Source: Macrocybe gigantea
Lineage: Eukaryota > Basidiomycota > Agaricomycetes > Agaricales > Callistosporiaceae
DNA: 64,000 nt
Direction of reading: 5' to 3'
Assembly (NCBI GenBank): GCA_011319805.1
Contig: SJRY01000146.1
Coordinates: forward strand, 1 to 64,000
The stretch's first letter is position 1; every line of letters begins with the position of its first letter. The notes under the pieces were generated by a model. The model was not told where the DNA came from. It saw nothing but the letters and a program-made list of their open reading frames with translations, and made no database searches. Shown piece by piece: positions 1-11,507 of this stretch. The translations under genes and the position numbers were made by a program.

Positions 1-1721
1 ACCGTGACTAGAGCCAGGAACATGAACAGTGTGAAGTGGAATGTCAGGATCGTCAGGATCCATCGATTGATACTGGCAGAGGGGACTATATCGGATTGTT
101 TAGCATGCCTTTGATGTAGCGGGCATCGACTTCGAAACGAGGTTTCGTACACCAATGATGTACATGCGTACTGCAACGACCGATCGGAATAAGCCATAGA
201 TTTCGAGTTTCGGTTGTGAGAAGCGACGTTCGCGATCGTTCAGTGTGATGGATCCGAAACGGTTATAATATCGGATTCGAGGGTTATCGGGTCGCATTGG
301 CAAAGGAAGTAACCGACTGCGATGTAGGAGGTACGACGGCGAGGATAATGGGGGCTTCCGACTTGTAGTCGAGGGTCGGAGAGCTGGAGAAGTGATAAGG
401 GCTTGTTTCAGGTCTTCCTGTGCGTCGAGTTGCTCCTGACCGAAGACGTAGTCTACATTCTTCCGCGTAAGGCGGACTAAGGCGTCAGCGCGATGAGCGA
501 AATTTCGAATGAAGATACGCATGACACCAATCGTTCCGAGGAAGGCGCGAACGTCTGAGAGGTCTCGGCACGGTTTCCAAGTTTTGATTGCGACAACTCG
601 GGATTCATCAGGAAGACGACCTTTAGGCGTACAACGGTGTCCAAGAACTGTGATTTCTGGACTACAGAGCGTGAGCTTTGTGCCAGAAAAGGTGCCTCCA
701 GAATACTTCATGCGCTGGACAACACGGTTCAGATTGCAAAAGTGTTCCCAAACGAAGCGACGGATGCCGGGATTCTGTGGAATGGTTTCGAAACTGTTAT
801 CGGGACGTCGATATTCGGAATCTGGGCCTTTCACGGGGACATCATCGATATAGGGGATGGTAAGATGCGGTATCTCGTCTTGTAGGATGAAAGTTACATC
901 ATCATGGAATATAGGAACGGAATTGGTCCAGCCCATCGGGAGCGTAACAAGTCGCATAGCGCCAAAAGGGGTCTGGAACGTAGTGAGATCCCGAGAGTTT
1001 TCAGCGAGGAGTCGTTCATCGTAGCCAACATAGAGGTCAAGCATCGCACACAGGGGCGGCCACCAAATTGTTCTGCTAAGTGATCAGGGACCGGGGTAAC
1101 TCCGGAATGACGGATGGTGACTTTGTTTAGCGGCTCGAGGGAGTGGACGATGCGAAGCGACTTGCCATCTTTCTTGACGACTGTGAACCACCGGGAGCGG
1201 TAGGAGGAATTCGAGGGCTCATAGACACCGGCATCGATCTTTCGACGAATGAGCTGACAAATTTCATCATAAATACCAGGAGGTATCGGGATGTTCTTGT
1301 GAATCCAAGGCTTGTGCTGAATGACAGGGATTTCGACGGCAGGGAAAAAGTCTTCTCGAAATCGACCGCGCTCTTGGTCGGTCCAAGCGAAGGCGCCGTT
1401 CTGGAGGCACATAAAGTGGTGCATCAGTCTTCGTTCTTCTGGCCAAAGGAAGCCTTCGGGATGGGCCTTGTCGACGAGATTTCGACGATCCTCGGTATAG
1501 CGACCGGTCGGGATAAAAGGAGGGGGATTTGGGGATAGTTTCGGCATACTGGCAAGCAGGTCTCCGCGGATTTCGCGGAGGATTCGAAATTTGCCATTAT
1601 CGGGAAGTGGGGCAACGACGGAACGGACTTTGAGGGCGACGGGCTTGTATTTACGTTTCGCGAACGTATCGCGCGATTCGGGAGGGGTATGTCTAGAAAG
1701 TTCGGGAGCGCACCTGGTCAC
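1..1721 (-). pseudogene. pol fragment: reverse transcriptase and start of RNase H (family A)
   Basis: Two overlapping frames together give one RT. The first (1721 to about 1060) holds the fingers region, ending near PVPDHLAEQFGG. The second (1044 to 100) holds DLTTFQTPFGAMRL, the catalytic PYIDDVPVKGP motif, the thumb (VRAFLGTIGV) and an RNase H start with RYYNRFGSITLNDRERRFSQ. A frameshift near 1045-1065 separates them and another near 130 changes frame in RNase H. The product would have copied element RNA into DNA in cytoplasmic particles. Integrase is not in the window. The nearest relatives I recognise are Gypsy pol proteins multicopy in agaricomycetes. Confidence 0.85.
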
Positions 1722-2189
1722 ATCATATAAATAAACAAAATCGGAAGAGGAAGTGTTCGTGGTGTTGAAACCACTCTGAAATTGCGTCTGAGGTCGTGTT
1801 GGACGACCACTAGACTCGTACAGTAAAGCTGAAATCGGGGAAATGGAAATATCACAGGCCGAAAGATATAAGGATGAAAGATAATTTGAAATGGACGTAT
1901 CGGGAGCGAATTAGAGACGGGATTGGGAGCAGGAACCTGGGCGTAGTAATCGAGGCGAAGGTCCAAATTGTCTTGAGTTTTGTCCGAGGAAACAACGAAA
2001 GCGTAATCGCCGTCAGCTAACGTGTCCTCTATCTGCGAAAAAAATCCACTGCAGCCGTCTTCTTTCCTGGCATCATGTATTTCGGTTTGCCACGGGGCTG
2101 AGTCGGGATCGTAGTACGTCTGTTGGTGTTGGGATCGTGTATTGTGATGGTTTGATCCTCGTTCCGGTAGTTCTTGACGAGAGATTCGG

Positions 2190-2470
2190 TTAAGACGTCA
2201 AAGGGCGACCGAGGAGGATATCATAGGCAGGGTTAGGTAATACATGGATTTGGGCGTAGAGGGTGATTTCGTTGATAGTAACCGGGATGTTTCGGGATAA
2301 TCCAAGCGATTTGTCAATTTCGCCATTGGCTGACTGCATATCGAGGCGGACGGTAGGGTCATAGGCGATCCCGAGCTTGTGACATACTGCATCAGACATG
2401 GCTATAATTTGGGATCCGGGATCAACGACACATTCAACATAGTCTTGATGATCGATGAGACATGTGATAG
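2190..2470 (-). pseudogene. Retropepsin-like protease segment (family A)
   Basis: The frame contains VECVVDPGSQIIAMS, a retropepsin active-site signature in which the usual D-S/T-G is written D-P-G-S. It is followed by a second conserved block, HVLPNPAYDILLGRP, matching the ILG-R/W end of Gypsy proteases. The active-site half lies in a different frame from the upstream gag-derived ORF, so a frameshift near 2470 separates them. The enzyme would have cleaved the Gag-Pol polyprotein. The flanking 1722-2189 stretch is poorly conserved linker sequence in which I could not follow a single frame. Confidence 0.7.
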
Positions 2471-3715
2471 AGCGAAGGCATGACTCTCTTTGGCTACGAT
2501 GAGGCGTTCGGGATCGATCTGGTCACGGCTCATGCTCGAAATGTAGGTTGAAATCGGGTCTTCGATGATGGTAGCGCCCCTCGGTGGCGCGGCTTGTCCA
2601 TATGTAGCGGCGTTGGAATCTGCGATGCCGAAAGGGAGTTCGTTAAGGTTGATTGATTTCGACGGGGTGGTATCTTCGTCGGGGATTTCTTCGATGGTAG
2701 CTCGAAACACAGGTTCGGGAATGCTGTACTCCTGGGACATGACTGCGATGGGGTTGGTCTCGTTAGCTACCCGTTTTGGAGTGACAAGCTCGCGCATCTT
2801 CGATCTGATTTCAGGGGAAAGGGAAAGGAGGGCCTCGTTGGAGATTTGAGTGGTGCCTTTCAAAACGGTTTCGAAGATTTCATCTGCATGCTTCTTATCA
2901 ACGACGGGGAAAACGTTCTTGTAGGCGGGTTGTTTCGAGGGGTCCTTGTTAGTTGGTTTGGCTACTGGGGCGGGAGCTGCAAAGTTTCGAGTGGTGGGAG
3001 GAGCGTAACGAACTTCAGGAACATCGCGGAAGGGATGGATGGGTCCCTCGTGACGGATGGTTTCGGCCTGGGTATTCTCGGGAAGAGTCTGCGACGAAGG
3101 AGCTGGGGATACTTCCTTTTCTTTACCTTTTGATGCCGAAGTACTGGCCTCGGGATTCTGTGGCTGACCTGGGGATGGTTCTGGATTTCGAGGTGAAGAA
3201 GCAACTACAGGAGTTTCGGGATTGACTCGGCGGTTTGCACGAGGCGGCCCTCTGCGGGTGATTTCGACATGATCCATAACGGTGCGGCGGTTGGCGAGGA
3301 CTTGGGCTTCGAGATTTAGCTGACGGATACGTTCTTGGATATCAGACAGGCGGTCGTTGACCTGGGTACTGGCCGCGGGATTTACGGCATAAGCATAGGT
3401 GGAGTCGCTCGGGACTATGGGATTCTCTGTAGGGTTATAAGTTGCGACGCAAAGGAGCATTTGGCCGGTGGTGTCTGCATTGGAGGTAATAATTCCGCGT
3501 GGTCGCTCGTTAGGATACTGCCTATAATATTCGTTGACACGTTCCTGCATAGTGGCACCTCGAATAGCTCTCGGAATTTCGGCCTGTGTCGGGAGTGTGA
3601 TTCGCCCATTGAAATCACGGCGGATAAGGCCTTCTCGGATATAATTCTCGGCCGTCTCACAGTCCCTAATGCGACAATCGGGTTTACCACAGAAATGACA
3701 GCCCTCGGGACGGTT
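2402..3715 (-). pseudogene. Gag C-terminal region with zinc knuckle and long linker (family A)
   Basis: Near 3702 to 3658 the frame reads CHFCGKPDCRIRDC, a zinc-knuckle-like cysteine cluster, followed by an R-[ND]-F-G-R stretch usual after the knuckle in this Gypsy group. Downstream a 382-residue ORF (3550 to 2402) is rich in Pro, Ser and Glu and leads towards the protease. The knuckle would bind element RNA during packaging. The knuckle and the first gag ORF (3731-4486) are in different frames. Confidence 0.65.
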
Positions 3716-3730
3716 TCCGGGAGCCCGGGG

Positions 3731-4486
3731 TCAGAAGCCTCCAGTATTGGCTTGTGCCTGCATAAACTTGACGAGAACGTCGCTGATCCCGGTTGTGATG
3801 TTTTGAGTCATACTCGCAAGGATGGTGTTAAGGTCCTCCTGTTTTACAGAGGTTTCTGGAGCGGCTGAAGTACTTCGGGTTGCGGGGGCTATGGACTGGT
3901 AACGGACCGACGAAGCTCTGGGCTGTTCTTCCCGTTTAAAAACGTAGGCTGCGGCATCTTGTATATCGACAAGCGAGTGGGTGAAATAGGGATCGTAATC
4001 CGGGAACTTGACTTCGAGGCGATCTCGGACTTTGGCTTGTAAATCCGTGGGGAACGCGCGTTCGTAGGCCCTAGCTTGCTCTTTGGCCGACATCTCTTCT
4101 TTGTCAACTAGATACTTCGTGATAGTGTAAAATTTGCGGTAATATTCCGCGAGCTGCTCGTGGGTCCTGATGCCGAGGCGACTGGTTTCGCCAATGAGCC
4201 GGTCTAAATCGCCCATGTTATAGCGATGTTTGTCTTCAGCTCCGGGGTAGAGACGCTGAATGGCATCTCGGAAGTCGGCATAAGGGCGACCTTGGAACTC
4301 CGGGAGGCTTTCCCAAAGCTCGGAGGTCGCAAAGTCGGGATAACGAATGGCATACTCCTTCTTCTGCGCGTCACCCGTGACTCCGGCATCACTGAAGAGG
4401 TGGTCGAGTTCTCTGAAGTATCGGGAGAGCTCACGGGGCTGCGCGGGATCGAAACGTGGAGCTGTGGAGTGGCCACGAGCTGGCAT
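3731..4486 (-). CDS. Gag capsid-like ORF (family A)
   Basis: A 251-residue ORF beginning MPARGHSTAPRFDPAQPREL, a start typical of agaricomycete Gypsy Gag proteins. The body contains a helical capsid-like region (YFRELDHLFSDAGV, then AIRYPDFATSELWESLPEF) and ends in a Gln/Thr-rich tail. It lies directly upstream of the zinc-knuckle frame, which is out of phase, so the full Gag is broken. Role: structural protein of the virus-like particle. The start is the first ATG giving the conserved MPARGHS opening. This is the longest uninterrupted frame of the element. Confidence 0.7.
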   Translation of the reverse strand: MPARGHSTAPRFDPAQPRELSRYFRELDHLFSDAGVTGDAQKKEYAIRYPDFATSELWESLPEFQGRPYADFRDAIQRLYPGAEDKHRYNMGDLDRLIGETSRLGIRTHEQLAEYYRKFYTITKYLVDKEEMSAKEQARAYERAFPTDLQAKVRDRLEVKFPDYDPYFTHSLVDIQDAAAYVFKREEQPRASSVRYQSIAPATRSTSAAPETSVKQEDLNTILASMTQNITTGISDVLVKFMQAQANTGGF

Positions 4487-4498
4487 AGTTACTAGCCG

Positions 4499-4950
4499 TG
4501 CGGGAGCGGGGTCACCGACACCAGCGCCGGACCGGGATTGTTGGTTTCATTGTTAGACATGCTGGATAACAGATTTCGAACTGATTGTCGGAGATCACGG
4601 AGTTGTTGGATATTTCGGGAAGGGGTTCTTTCAGGAGGGGACTGTGATGGAGTTGGATTGATAAGGATGGGACTTGAGTCTAGTGTCGAAAGCGGGTCTG
4701 AAAGGAGTTCTAGATCGGAATCCGTTTCTTGTTTGACTGAGGCTGGGGATAAGGGTTCGGGAGATGAAGGTAGCGAGTCGGAAAGAGAGATAAGGAGTTC
4801 AGGAGAGGGTGCTCGGGAGCGCGGAACAGGTGATCGACGGAGATTTCGGGGACCCGGGGTTTGTCTCCTGCGAGCGGCTGCCTGGGCGCGGGAGGTAACA
4901 GTGGACGAGGTAGAAGATTGGCGGTTGGGGTTACTTGAAATCTTGAACTA
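4499..4950 (-). CDS. Pro/Ser-rich leader region of family A gag, no start codon seen
   Basis: An open frame of about 150 codons between the primer-binding site and the gag ORF. It is rich in Pro, Ser and Arg, carries acidic patches and an LRDLRQSVRNLLSSMSNN stretch, and ends one frame away from MPARGHS. I see no ATG at its 5' end. It may be the N-terminal part of Gag, joined to 3731-4486 before a one-base indel near 4490. Confidence 0.4.
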
Positions 4951-4952
4951 GC

Positions 4953-4970
4953 CCCTCGCGGTGGGCTCCA
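4953..4970 (-). other. Candidate tRNA primer-binding site (family A)
   Basis: On the minus strand the LTR ends ...GTTATCA at 4974 and three bases later reads TGGAGCCCACCGCGAGGG. It begins TGG, complementary to a tRNA CCA end, at the expected distance from the LTR. I cannot say which tRNA it matches. Confidence 0.5.
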
Positions 4971-4973
4971 AAA

Positions 4974-6045
4974 TGATAACTATCGGGTAGCACTAACCTA
5001 CAAACCAACAAGGTGGAATGAAGGAAGCGTCAGTCCCTATCCGAGGCTGTATAAACTACGAGCTGTTCAAGTCACAGAGTAACCCGAGGGACTGTAGCGT
5101 GAAAGGGGGGAATGGAACGAAGTGAATATGGATGGTTTCGAGCGGGTTTCGGGGTTTTCGAAACAAGGCTGTTAGACTTAGCTGAATTCCCGCGCGATAT
5201 CGAGGGCTTCAGTGAGGGTTTCGGAAGGGTTTCGATGATAATGACTTCCACACGAAGCCAGAGACACTGATTTCGAGACTGAGTACGGTGGCTCCACGCG
5301 AGCGCGACACTTTGAGATCGGATAACACAAGGACTCCACACGAGTCGTAGACTGCGAGACTGCTGAAGGACTGAGACGGTAACTTTTTCTATGTTTCTAC
5401 AAATGCCAAGTACATGGGTTTTTATAGATGAGAAGATTTCGAGTATCGGAATAACCGGCGGAGTCGAAACCGAATGAGAGAACGTATCGTATGATTTCGA
5501 AAGGGTCGTTTAGTGGCTGAAACGCCGGGGAGATGTAAGTCCGTTCGAAATCTGAACATAAAAGGTGAAACAGTAGGTAAAAGAACATCCCGAAACCGGT
5601 GCCATGCGTCGTAGAATGGAACGTGAAAATAATCTAAGGAACGTAGAATGTATCAGTGAAATATGAGTCATGAATTTCGAAATGAGAGTGGATGAAATGG
5701 TAGCGCGCTCGAAATCCCTTGTTTCGAATGTACTGCGGCGAGGCAGTGTCGGGAACGCGGAAGGCGTGAGGCGGTGCGATATCGAAAATGGTAGTAGTCT
5801 TGCCATATCGGGATCTGGAAATCGGGGAGGCATATAGGAATAAGACTGCCTGACCGGATTGGGCGGTATAGGAAGCGCAGAATGTCCGGAATGTACGTGT
5901 GCGATGCGTTTGGCGAAGTGTCAGGGACCTGGAATGGAAGCCTCACGGAGTTGTCGACATCCCGAGTACTCGAACGAGAAGTCAGCGACTGGACTGCGGT
6001 ATCATGCTGAGGGGGCCGAGTAGTGGTATGATTTCGAATGCGGGG
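4974..6045 (-). repeat. Family A LTR, 5' LTR of the element at 1-4973
   Basis: About 1.07 kb, homologous base by base to 58625-59912 and, in the opposite orientation, to 30448-31565 and 11508-11998. It holds the shared words ccaagtacatgggttt and caaccaacaaggtggaatg-type sequence. This copy keeps its CpGs (for example gatttcgagtatcgg against gattttgaatgttgg in the copy at 59130). Its outer end near 6045 stops where the 98-bp inverted repeat begins in the 58625 copy, so it is either truncated or that repeat is not part of the normal LTR. Confidence 0.8.
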
Positions 6046-7171
6046 GCGGGATTACCAAATTAGGACTTATCGGCGGTCAGCGGTGCGGAGCGCTCATCAC
6101 CGCGCTCAATTAGCACAGGTCCTCCAATTGCTAGAACATTCCGGACCCCCTCGCGCACCATCCGAAATGCATATGGACCCCACGGAAGCTCACGCGACTC
6201 CCGAACTGCCTGTCCCTGAAACTCCCGCTACTGTGTCACATAGCGTGACCTCCGTTAAACCTGCCGCCCCAGCGACTTCAACGGTGACCGCCAGAATGGT
6301 CGTTCATTCCTGAATTCATGCGAGCTGTACCTCATGCTCACACTGCAACAGTTCCCACACCAAGTCACACAAGTCAAATGGGTGATGACATACATGAAAG
6401 GAGGGCACGCTCACCAAGCCATTGATCGCTGGATGCGCTTCGAGTGCACTAATGGTCACCCGAAGTTTGCGACGTGGAGCGACTTCGTCCAAGAGTTTCA
6501 ATGTGAGTTCTGCATCCAGAACAAGCAACACGATGCGCTGATGAAGCTCGAAAGCACATCGTATTATCAAGACAAGCGGACCATCGACGAGTATACTGAT
6601 GGGTTTCGCGACCTCATTGAATGCTCCAGATACACAGACAGACTTGGTATTGTCATCAAATATCGCAAGGGCTTGCACGCGACTGTCCAGTCACAAGTCG
6701 CAAACATGCCAACCAGCTGCCTCACTAACAACAATCTGGAAGCATGGTATCACACTGCGCGCACATGCCAAGATAACCTCAAAGCAAACAAGACATTCTC
6801 CGCCATCCACTCTGCACCCACACGCATATCCGCAGGGCATTCTGCAACTGCCCCCGCACCCAAGCCTGCTCCATTGCACTTCGCAATGAAGCCAAACCTG
6901 ACTCCCCTCCCACCTGGCATTCCCATGGACGTCGACGCCGCATGCCAGCGCACGTGATCACCAGTTATCTGTCGGTGCTGCAACCAGCCTGGCCACATCG
7001 CACCTGACTGCCCCTGCATGTTCGACATACACTACATGACGGTCGATGAAACCCACAAAGCCGTCCAATCCATGCTTGCGAAGATCAACATAGCAGATGG
7101 CCTTGCTGAAGACATCGCATCAGCTGAAGCGAACGTGATGGAGGAGGAGGATTTTCAAATGCACAGCGAGT
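6038..7171 (+). pseudogene. Gypsy gag with CCHC zinc knuckle, broken by stops
   Basis: Frames on the plus strand give a capsid-like region (VTQVKWVMTYMKGGHAHQAI, then FVQEFQCEF and DEYTDGFRDLIECS), as in retrotransposon Gag proteins, then a zinc knuckle CRCCNQPGHIAPDC (C-X2-C-X4-H-X4-C). A TGA at 6955-6957 separates capsid and knuckle in the same frame, best explained as CGA to TGA. A frame change near 6315-6334 separates the N-terminal piece (6038-6313). No protease or polymerase follows, so only gag survives. The fragment abuts the outer end of the family A LTR. Confidence 0.75.
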
Positions 7172-7489
7172 GACTGACACGCCCTCACTGCCCACAACAT
7201 TTGTTTTGGACTCAGTCCATGTAAATAACGATACCCCTGAGATGACAATACTGCTCCAAGGATCAGTAGCAGCATTTCCCTTAAAGGGCAGTTCAGCAAT
7301 CCATAAAGAAATCTGATCATAGATGTCAAGATGCCTTTTTCTTATCTAAGAACAAGTCAATGTTTATAGTCAGAGCTTCAATATATTTGGCTTACAATAT
7401 TTCTCTGCTACAACAGCAAAGGTTCAAAGGAATCTTCAAAATGGTTGTAATCATCCATGTTGTTCATGAGCTCCTTAGATTGATATAGC
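7172..7489 (+). other. No recognisable gene
   Basis: Sequence between the gag fragment and the conserved minus-strand gene. Only short chance frames; its limit towards 7490 is uncertain because the neighbouring gene may extend into it. Confidence 0.4.
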
Positions 7490-9816
7490 ACCAGAGTGGT
7501 TAGTCATAGACTTGTCCATTGCCTCTTGCCTTTCTTCTCAAGGTCTTTGGGATATACCGATGTTGGGGCTCCATCTCCCTGAAGGATATTGGTCAGCAAA
7601 GTTCATGATTATAAAAAGAAAACCTTATGCATGTGCTGTAGCAGTTATACCAGTCAAAATGGATAGCCTGACCTTTAGTTTGAGCTTTGGTTTCTTCAAG
7701 ATATGTGTTGGTAACTTCTAGGTGTCCAGGAAAGGTGGATCTGTATCTCATGACATTGGAGTCCCTCAGAGATGGGGGCATGTCAAGATGGACTATCAGC
7801 AGGAACCTGCTGTTGCAATCCAGCAGAGTTATACTTTGACTAACAATTTTTAGTCTATCATAGGATAGTACAATTTAAGCAAGACTTACTATTCTGCCAG
7901 AAGATTTGGGTCTATTCATACAAAAGAGTCCTTTATCCAATAGCCCTCTGCTAACGAGTCATCCAACTAATGATGCTTTAGTTAGATTATGCATGTAATA
8001 TCATAGGAGACACACCAATTGTTCCAGCTCTTCAATTGATTCCACCATTTTAGCTTCAGATGCTTTGCTTTGCTCCTTTATGGTGAATTCATAGGCTGAT
8101 GATTTATCAATAGCCTGGGACTAGTTCTGAGGCAATTGAGAATCATGATGTAATATAATTGTGGTATGACATTGACAAGGGGATGACAAGGGCAAAGTAA
8201 CACTAGATGTTTGACATCCTTGCCAGATATCCAAACACATCTTCCATTTGAAATGACTACAGGCCTTTTAGCACTTTCTAAACTCAAAACTTGCAATTAC
8301 TCACTTCTGATACCAAGAATCAAAGAAAATGTCTGTTTGGCAGACATCTGAACATAAAAATGACAAAGTTGAGCTTGGCCCACCTTCCCAATGCTCAGGA
8401 ATGAACATTTGGAACTCTAGAGCAGGGGCCTCATGGGATAGCCTGCAGATAGCAGGTATCAAGGCTGTTTATATATGGATAGAGATATCAACTTCATCTA
8501 CAACTATAGAACATTAAAAGAGAAGGTTTGGAAGGTTACAATAGAGGCATACCAGTTTCTGGATCAAGAATAGACTGGCATATTTGATCAATGACTGCAA
8601 CAGGTAAAGATTTAGAGAGTGGCTGTTATAATCTTTCACGATCAACAGATAGATGGATAGAAAAGGGAATACTCACCTGCACAAGTGAATTCTGCAAGAC
8701 AATTACCCCAATCCCTCCACCTCCTTTCCCTGGTGTTCTGAGCATGCCTCCAACTTGCCATTCTTCTTTATCTCTTTCTATATGATGTCTATTGTTGAGT
8801 GTGCTTGACGTTTCAACCTGAGATCCTTAAGCTTGATAATAAAACATATGAGGTTAATGGCATTGAGGAATTCAAGCTCTACCCCTTTTCGCTCACAGTG
8901 TTGAATGCAGGTGGCTATAGACCTCAAACAGGAAGGATCGTTGAGCTGGGGAATGGTTATGGGACTACCGTGGATCAATGCATGAAGGGAATTCATGGCA
9001 TCGCCTTCATTGTTAATGATCATCAAAGATGTTAAGGCTAGATCTGCCAGTGTTTGAATGGTTCACTGATCCAACGACAAGTTCTGGGCTACATGTTGGT
9101 TTGTGTGCCACATCTGAGTAGTGCCCCTATGACAGTGAGAGTCTGAATGTCGACAGTGATGGCATCTTCTCCTGGTGGCCGTGATTGGCTGTTCTTCCCA
9201 TTCTAGTGATACGTCTGGATGAAGGGATGAATCTGGCCCAGTGGCAGAAAATGCCTCAGAAGCATTGGATGTGTTGGGCATGTCAGACACATTGGAGGGG
9301 TTGAGGGAGGCATGGGTAGGGAAGGACATGTTGGAGGAGGTGGTGGAGGCGTTGGGTGAAGCATTGGATAAGAAGGACATGTGGAACATGTTCAATGAGC
9401 CTGACATATTGAAGACGTTGAAAGGATGGGGTGTGTGGGATGTGTCCAAGGCAAAGGACACATCAAACACATTCGATAAGGACAGGTGAGGCAGGGAATG
9501 CAGCCTCTTGCAGGGTGTTGCTGGGGAAGATGCAGAGCTGTGGACTCTCTTCTCTGCTTGCCTTTGTATGAGAGGTGGTGTTGGTAGATGCATATGTGAG
9601 ACATTTTGGTCCAATAGCTGCAGAGTGTGCAGGCTCTGAGTCATTGGAGACTATATGACAAGTGAGTGGATGTGCTTTGAAAACACAAAGCTTATTGTAT
9701 ACCTCTGATTCCAGACATCTAAAAATGGGTGCCAATGTTTCATCTTGGTTGATGGATAGGCTAAGGAGGTGCAACAATGCCTGCTGTTCCTTGGGATTGA
9801 GTGTTAGAGAAAACAT
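7490..9816 (-). pseudogene. Conserved agaricomycete-type protein of unknown function, multi-exon, degraded
   Basis: The start is supported by MFSLTLNPKEQQALLHLLSL at 9816, a first exon of exactly 38 codons ending at 9703, a 52-nt GT-AG intron (9702-9651), and a second exon in phase from 9650. That exon runs through a Ser/Asn-rich region and an HCRHSDSHC cluster to 8778, with one in-frame TGA near 9060. Further coding blocks follow in changing frames with intron-like gaps: LRTPGKGGGGIGVIVLQNS near 8700, VIDQICQSILDPETG near 8580, SHEAPALEFQMFIPEHWEGG near 8400, LVSRGLLDKGLFCMNRP near 7920 and FPGHLEVTNTYLEETKAQ near 7730. I do not recognise a catalytic domain. The alternation of protein-like blocks with introns shows a former gene, now interrupted. 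Confidence 0.5.
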
Positions 9817-9849
9817 TAAGGATAACCAAAAAGGAAATTCAGTTCATCT

Positions 9850-10199
9850 CCACACCAAATTTGCTTTTTAGTTTATGTCAGAAGCCTAAAGCAGTGGGCA
9901 GATGGAGAAGGGTTAGGCTAACCTAACCATGGCTTCACATTATTGACATGGCAGGGGAAAAGGCAAGAAACAGACCAAAACCTTTACCATGGACTACCTC
10001 TATGACTCTGGCCCTTCCTCCATTTAGGAATACCAATGGGTAGAGAGTACTGACTAGGCTGGGCAGTAGATTTTCGTTCCTACCCCCATATCTTGCACTC
10101 TGTCACCATTCAAAGCTAACTGCAGAGCCCAATCTGAATCCATGGCTGCTTCTGTCTATATGGCATCACCTACCAAGAAGGCCTGTCCAATGGGACTGG
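9850..10199 (+). other. Intergenic, no gene seen
   Basis: Spacer between the divergent hypothetical gene and the KDZ transposase. It contains short inverted words such as ggttaggctaacctaacc near 9913 but no convincing frame. Confidence 0.5.
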
Positions 10200-11507
10200 A
10201 TCCCACTGATCCTGAAGCAAGGCTATATCTTGAAACTGGGTCACCGTGGGCAGTCATGCCCAGATTGCTCTTTTGGGAAGCCTTTTTCTGGTTCAAGGTG
10301 GTCAGAACTAGTGTTAATCCATCTATCTGGCATTTTCCACCATATGGTTAAATGGTGCATGTGTCCTGAATCCTCTCCAAGATATCTACAGCTATTCAGA
10401 GCTGGGCTCTTTTCTTCTAGTTTTAAAAGGCCAGAAACTGCCTTTACCTTTGATGTGCTGGATTATTTTTATATTGATGCCATGGAGTGCAAGACTTCTG
10501 CCATGAGCTTTTATCAGAAACTCAAGAGGTTAACAAACAATGCCTCTTCTGATGAAATTCCTACAAGATATTTGGAGCTCCTTAGAACATTTAGAAAATG
10601 GAGAGATCTCTTGAACAGAAAAAGAGCTGGTCTGGCTTATAATCCCAATCTTGCTGGATATCCAGGGAGTATGGCATTGTTCTATGCAGCATGTTCACAG
10701 CTTGATATCAACTGGGATCCTCAGGATGATTACCCTGATTGGGTTTTAAAAAGAATCATTGTTGCAGATGGGAATTTCAAAGCAGAGCAGCTTAAACCCA
10801 AAAGGCCTGACCTGGATGTGTCCCTGACTTCTGGTGAAGCCTATGTTACTGCAGAAGATCAATATGCCCAACATTTGAAAGAAGGAAAGGTCATCAAACA
10901 GGTACATTTAGTTTTTTACTACTCCAAATAACTTGGAGATATTAATTTGAAGTCATTGATTAAAGAAATTGACCTGTCATAATCACAAGGCAATTGCTAA
11001 CAGCAATGCTCATTATAACAATTTATTGGCCACTGGCATTGGGGCCTGTGCTTGTGCCAGGCATGGCTGTGTTGTGCCAAATTCTGTGGTTGATTTCTAG
11101 AAAGGAGAGGCTTAAATAAATATGGATTATTCTATTTGCAATATGATCAGCTATAATGCATCTGGTCTCAAAAAAGGAGTTCTGGTCTATGACATTATTT
11201 GCCAATGGTGGATCAACTTTTTGAAAAGGTTGAGCCAATACACTTATCTGGATATTGGGGACTGGGAGCCACAAGATTTTATTTTTGCTATTGGCAAATT
11301 CCATCTCCATGCACATGTCAAGGAGTGCTTTGCTCATTATTCCTTAAATTTTGTTCAAGGGATTGGCCAAGTTGATGGAGAAATTTTGGAAACACTCTGG
11401 GCACCTTTCAATTCGATAGCTGGTTATGACAGAACAATGACCAAGGCTCATTGCAGGGAAACATATGATGATTATATGAGGAATGCCAATTGGAAAAAGC
11501 TGGTATT
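10200..11507 (+). pseudogene. KDZ-class transposase with CxC2-like region, truncated
   Basis: Block 1 (10200-10901) reads from LGHRGQSCPDC through TAFTFDVLDYFYIDAMECK, LKRLTNNAS, TRYLELLRTFRKWRDLLNRK and IIVADGNFKAEQLK to YAQHLKEGK, the CxC2-like cluster and N-terminal half of KDZ transposases. After an intron beginning GTACAT at 10902, block 2 (about 10965-11507) gives TCHNHKAIANSNAHYNN, ATGIGACACARHGC, VYDIICQWWINF, FHLHAHVKECFAHYSLNFV, IGQVDGEILETLWAPFNS and MTKAHCRETYDDYM. Two stops (11098 TAG, 11113 TAA) fit C-to-T changes of Gln codons. The 3' part is lost where a family A LTR begins at 11508. KDZ enzymes mobilise DNA transposons and are expanded in agaricomycetes. Confidence 0.85.

Larger units (their letters stand above)
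1..6045 (-). mobile_element. Ty3/Gypsy LTR retrotransposon, family A, 5' portion (3' end outside window)
   Basis: Read on the minus strand the order is LTR (6045 to 4974), primer-binding site, gag, protease, reverse transcriptase and start of RNase H, cut by the window edge. The rest of pol and the 3' LTR would lie before base 1. The internal region is rich in CpG and in TTTCGA-like words, unlike the other A-family LTRs here, which are CpG-depleted. At least four frame breaks (near 4490, 3720, 2470 and 1050) make this copy non-coding as it stands. Assigned to Gypsy from the gag, protease, RT order and the IPYIDDVPVKGP reverse-transcriptase motif. Confidence 0.85.

Noticed and set aside
7593..8296. 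Possible TET/JBP-type dioxygenase or copia integrase in the 7490-9816 gene
   Set aside because: I looked because such genes accompany KDZ elements, but no H-x-D...H pattern in proper context or integrase HHCC motif could be followed.
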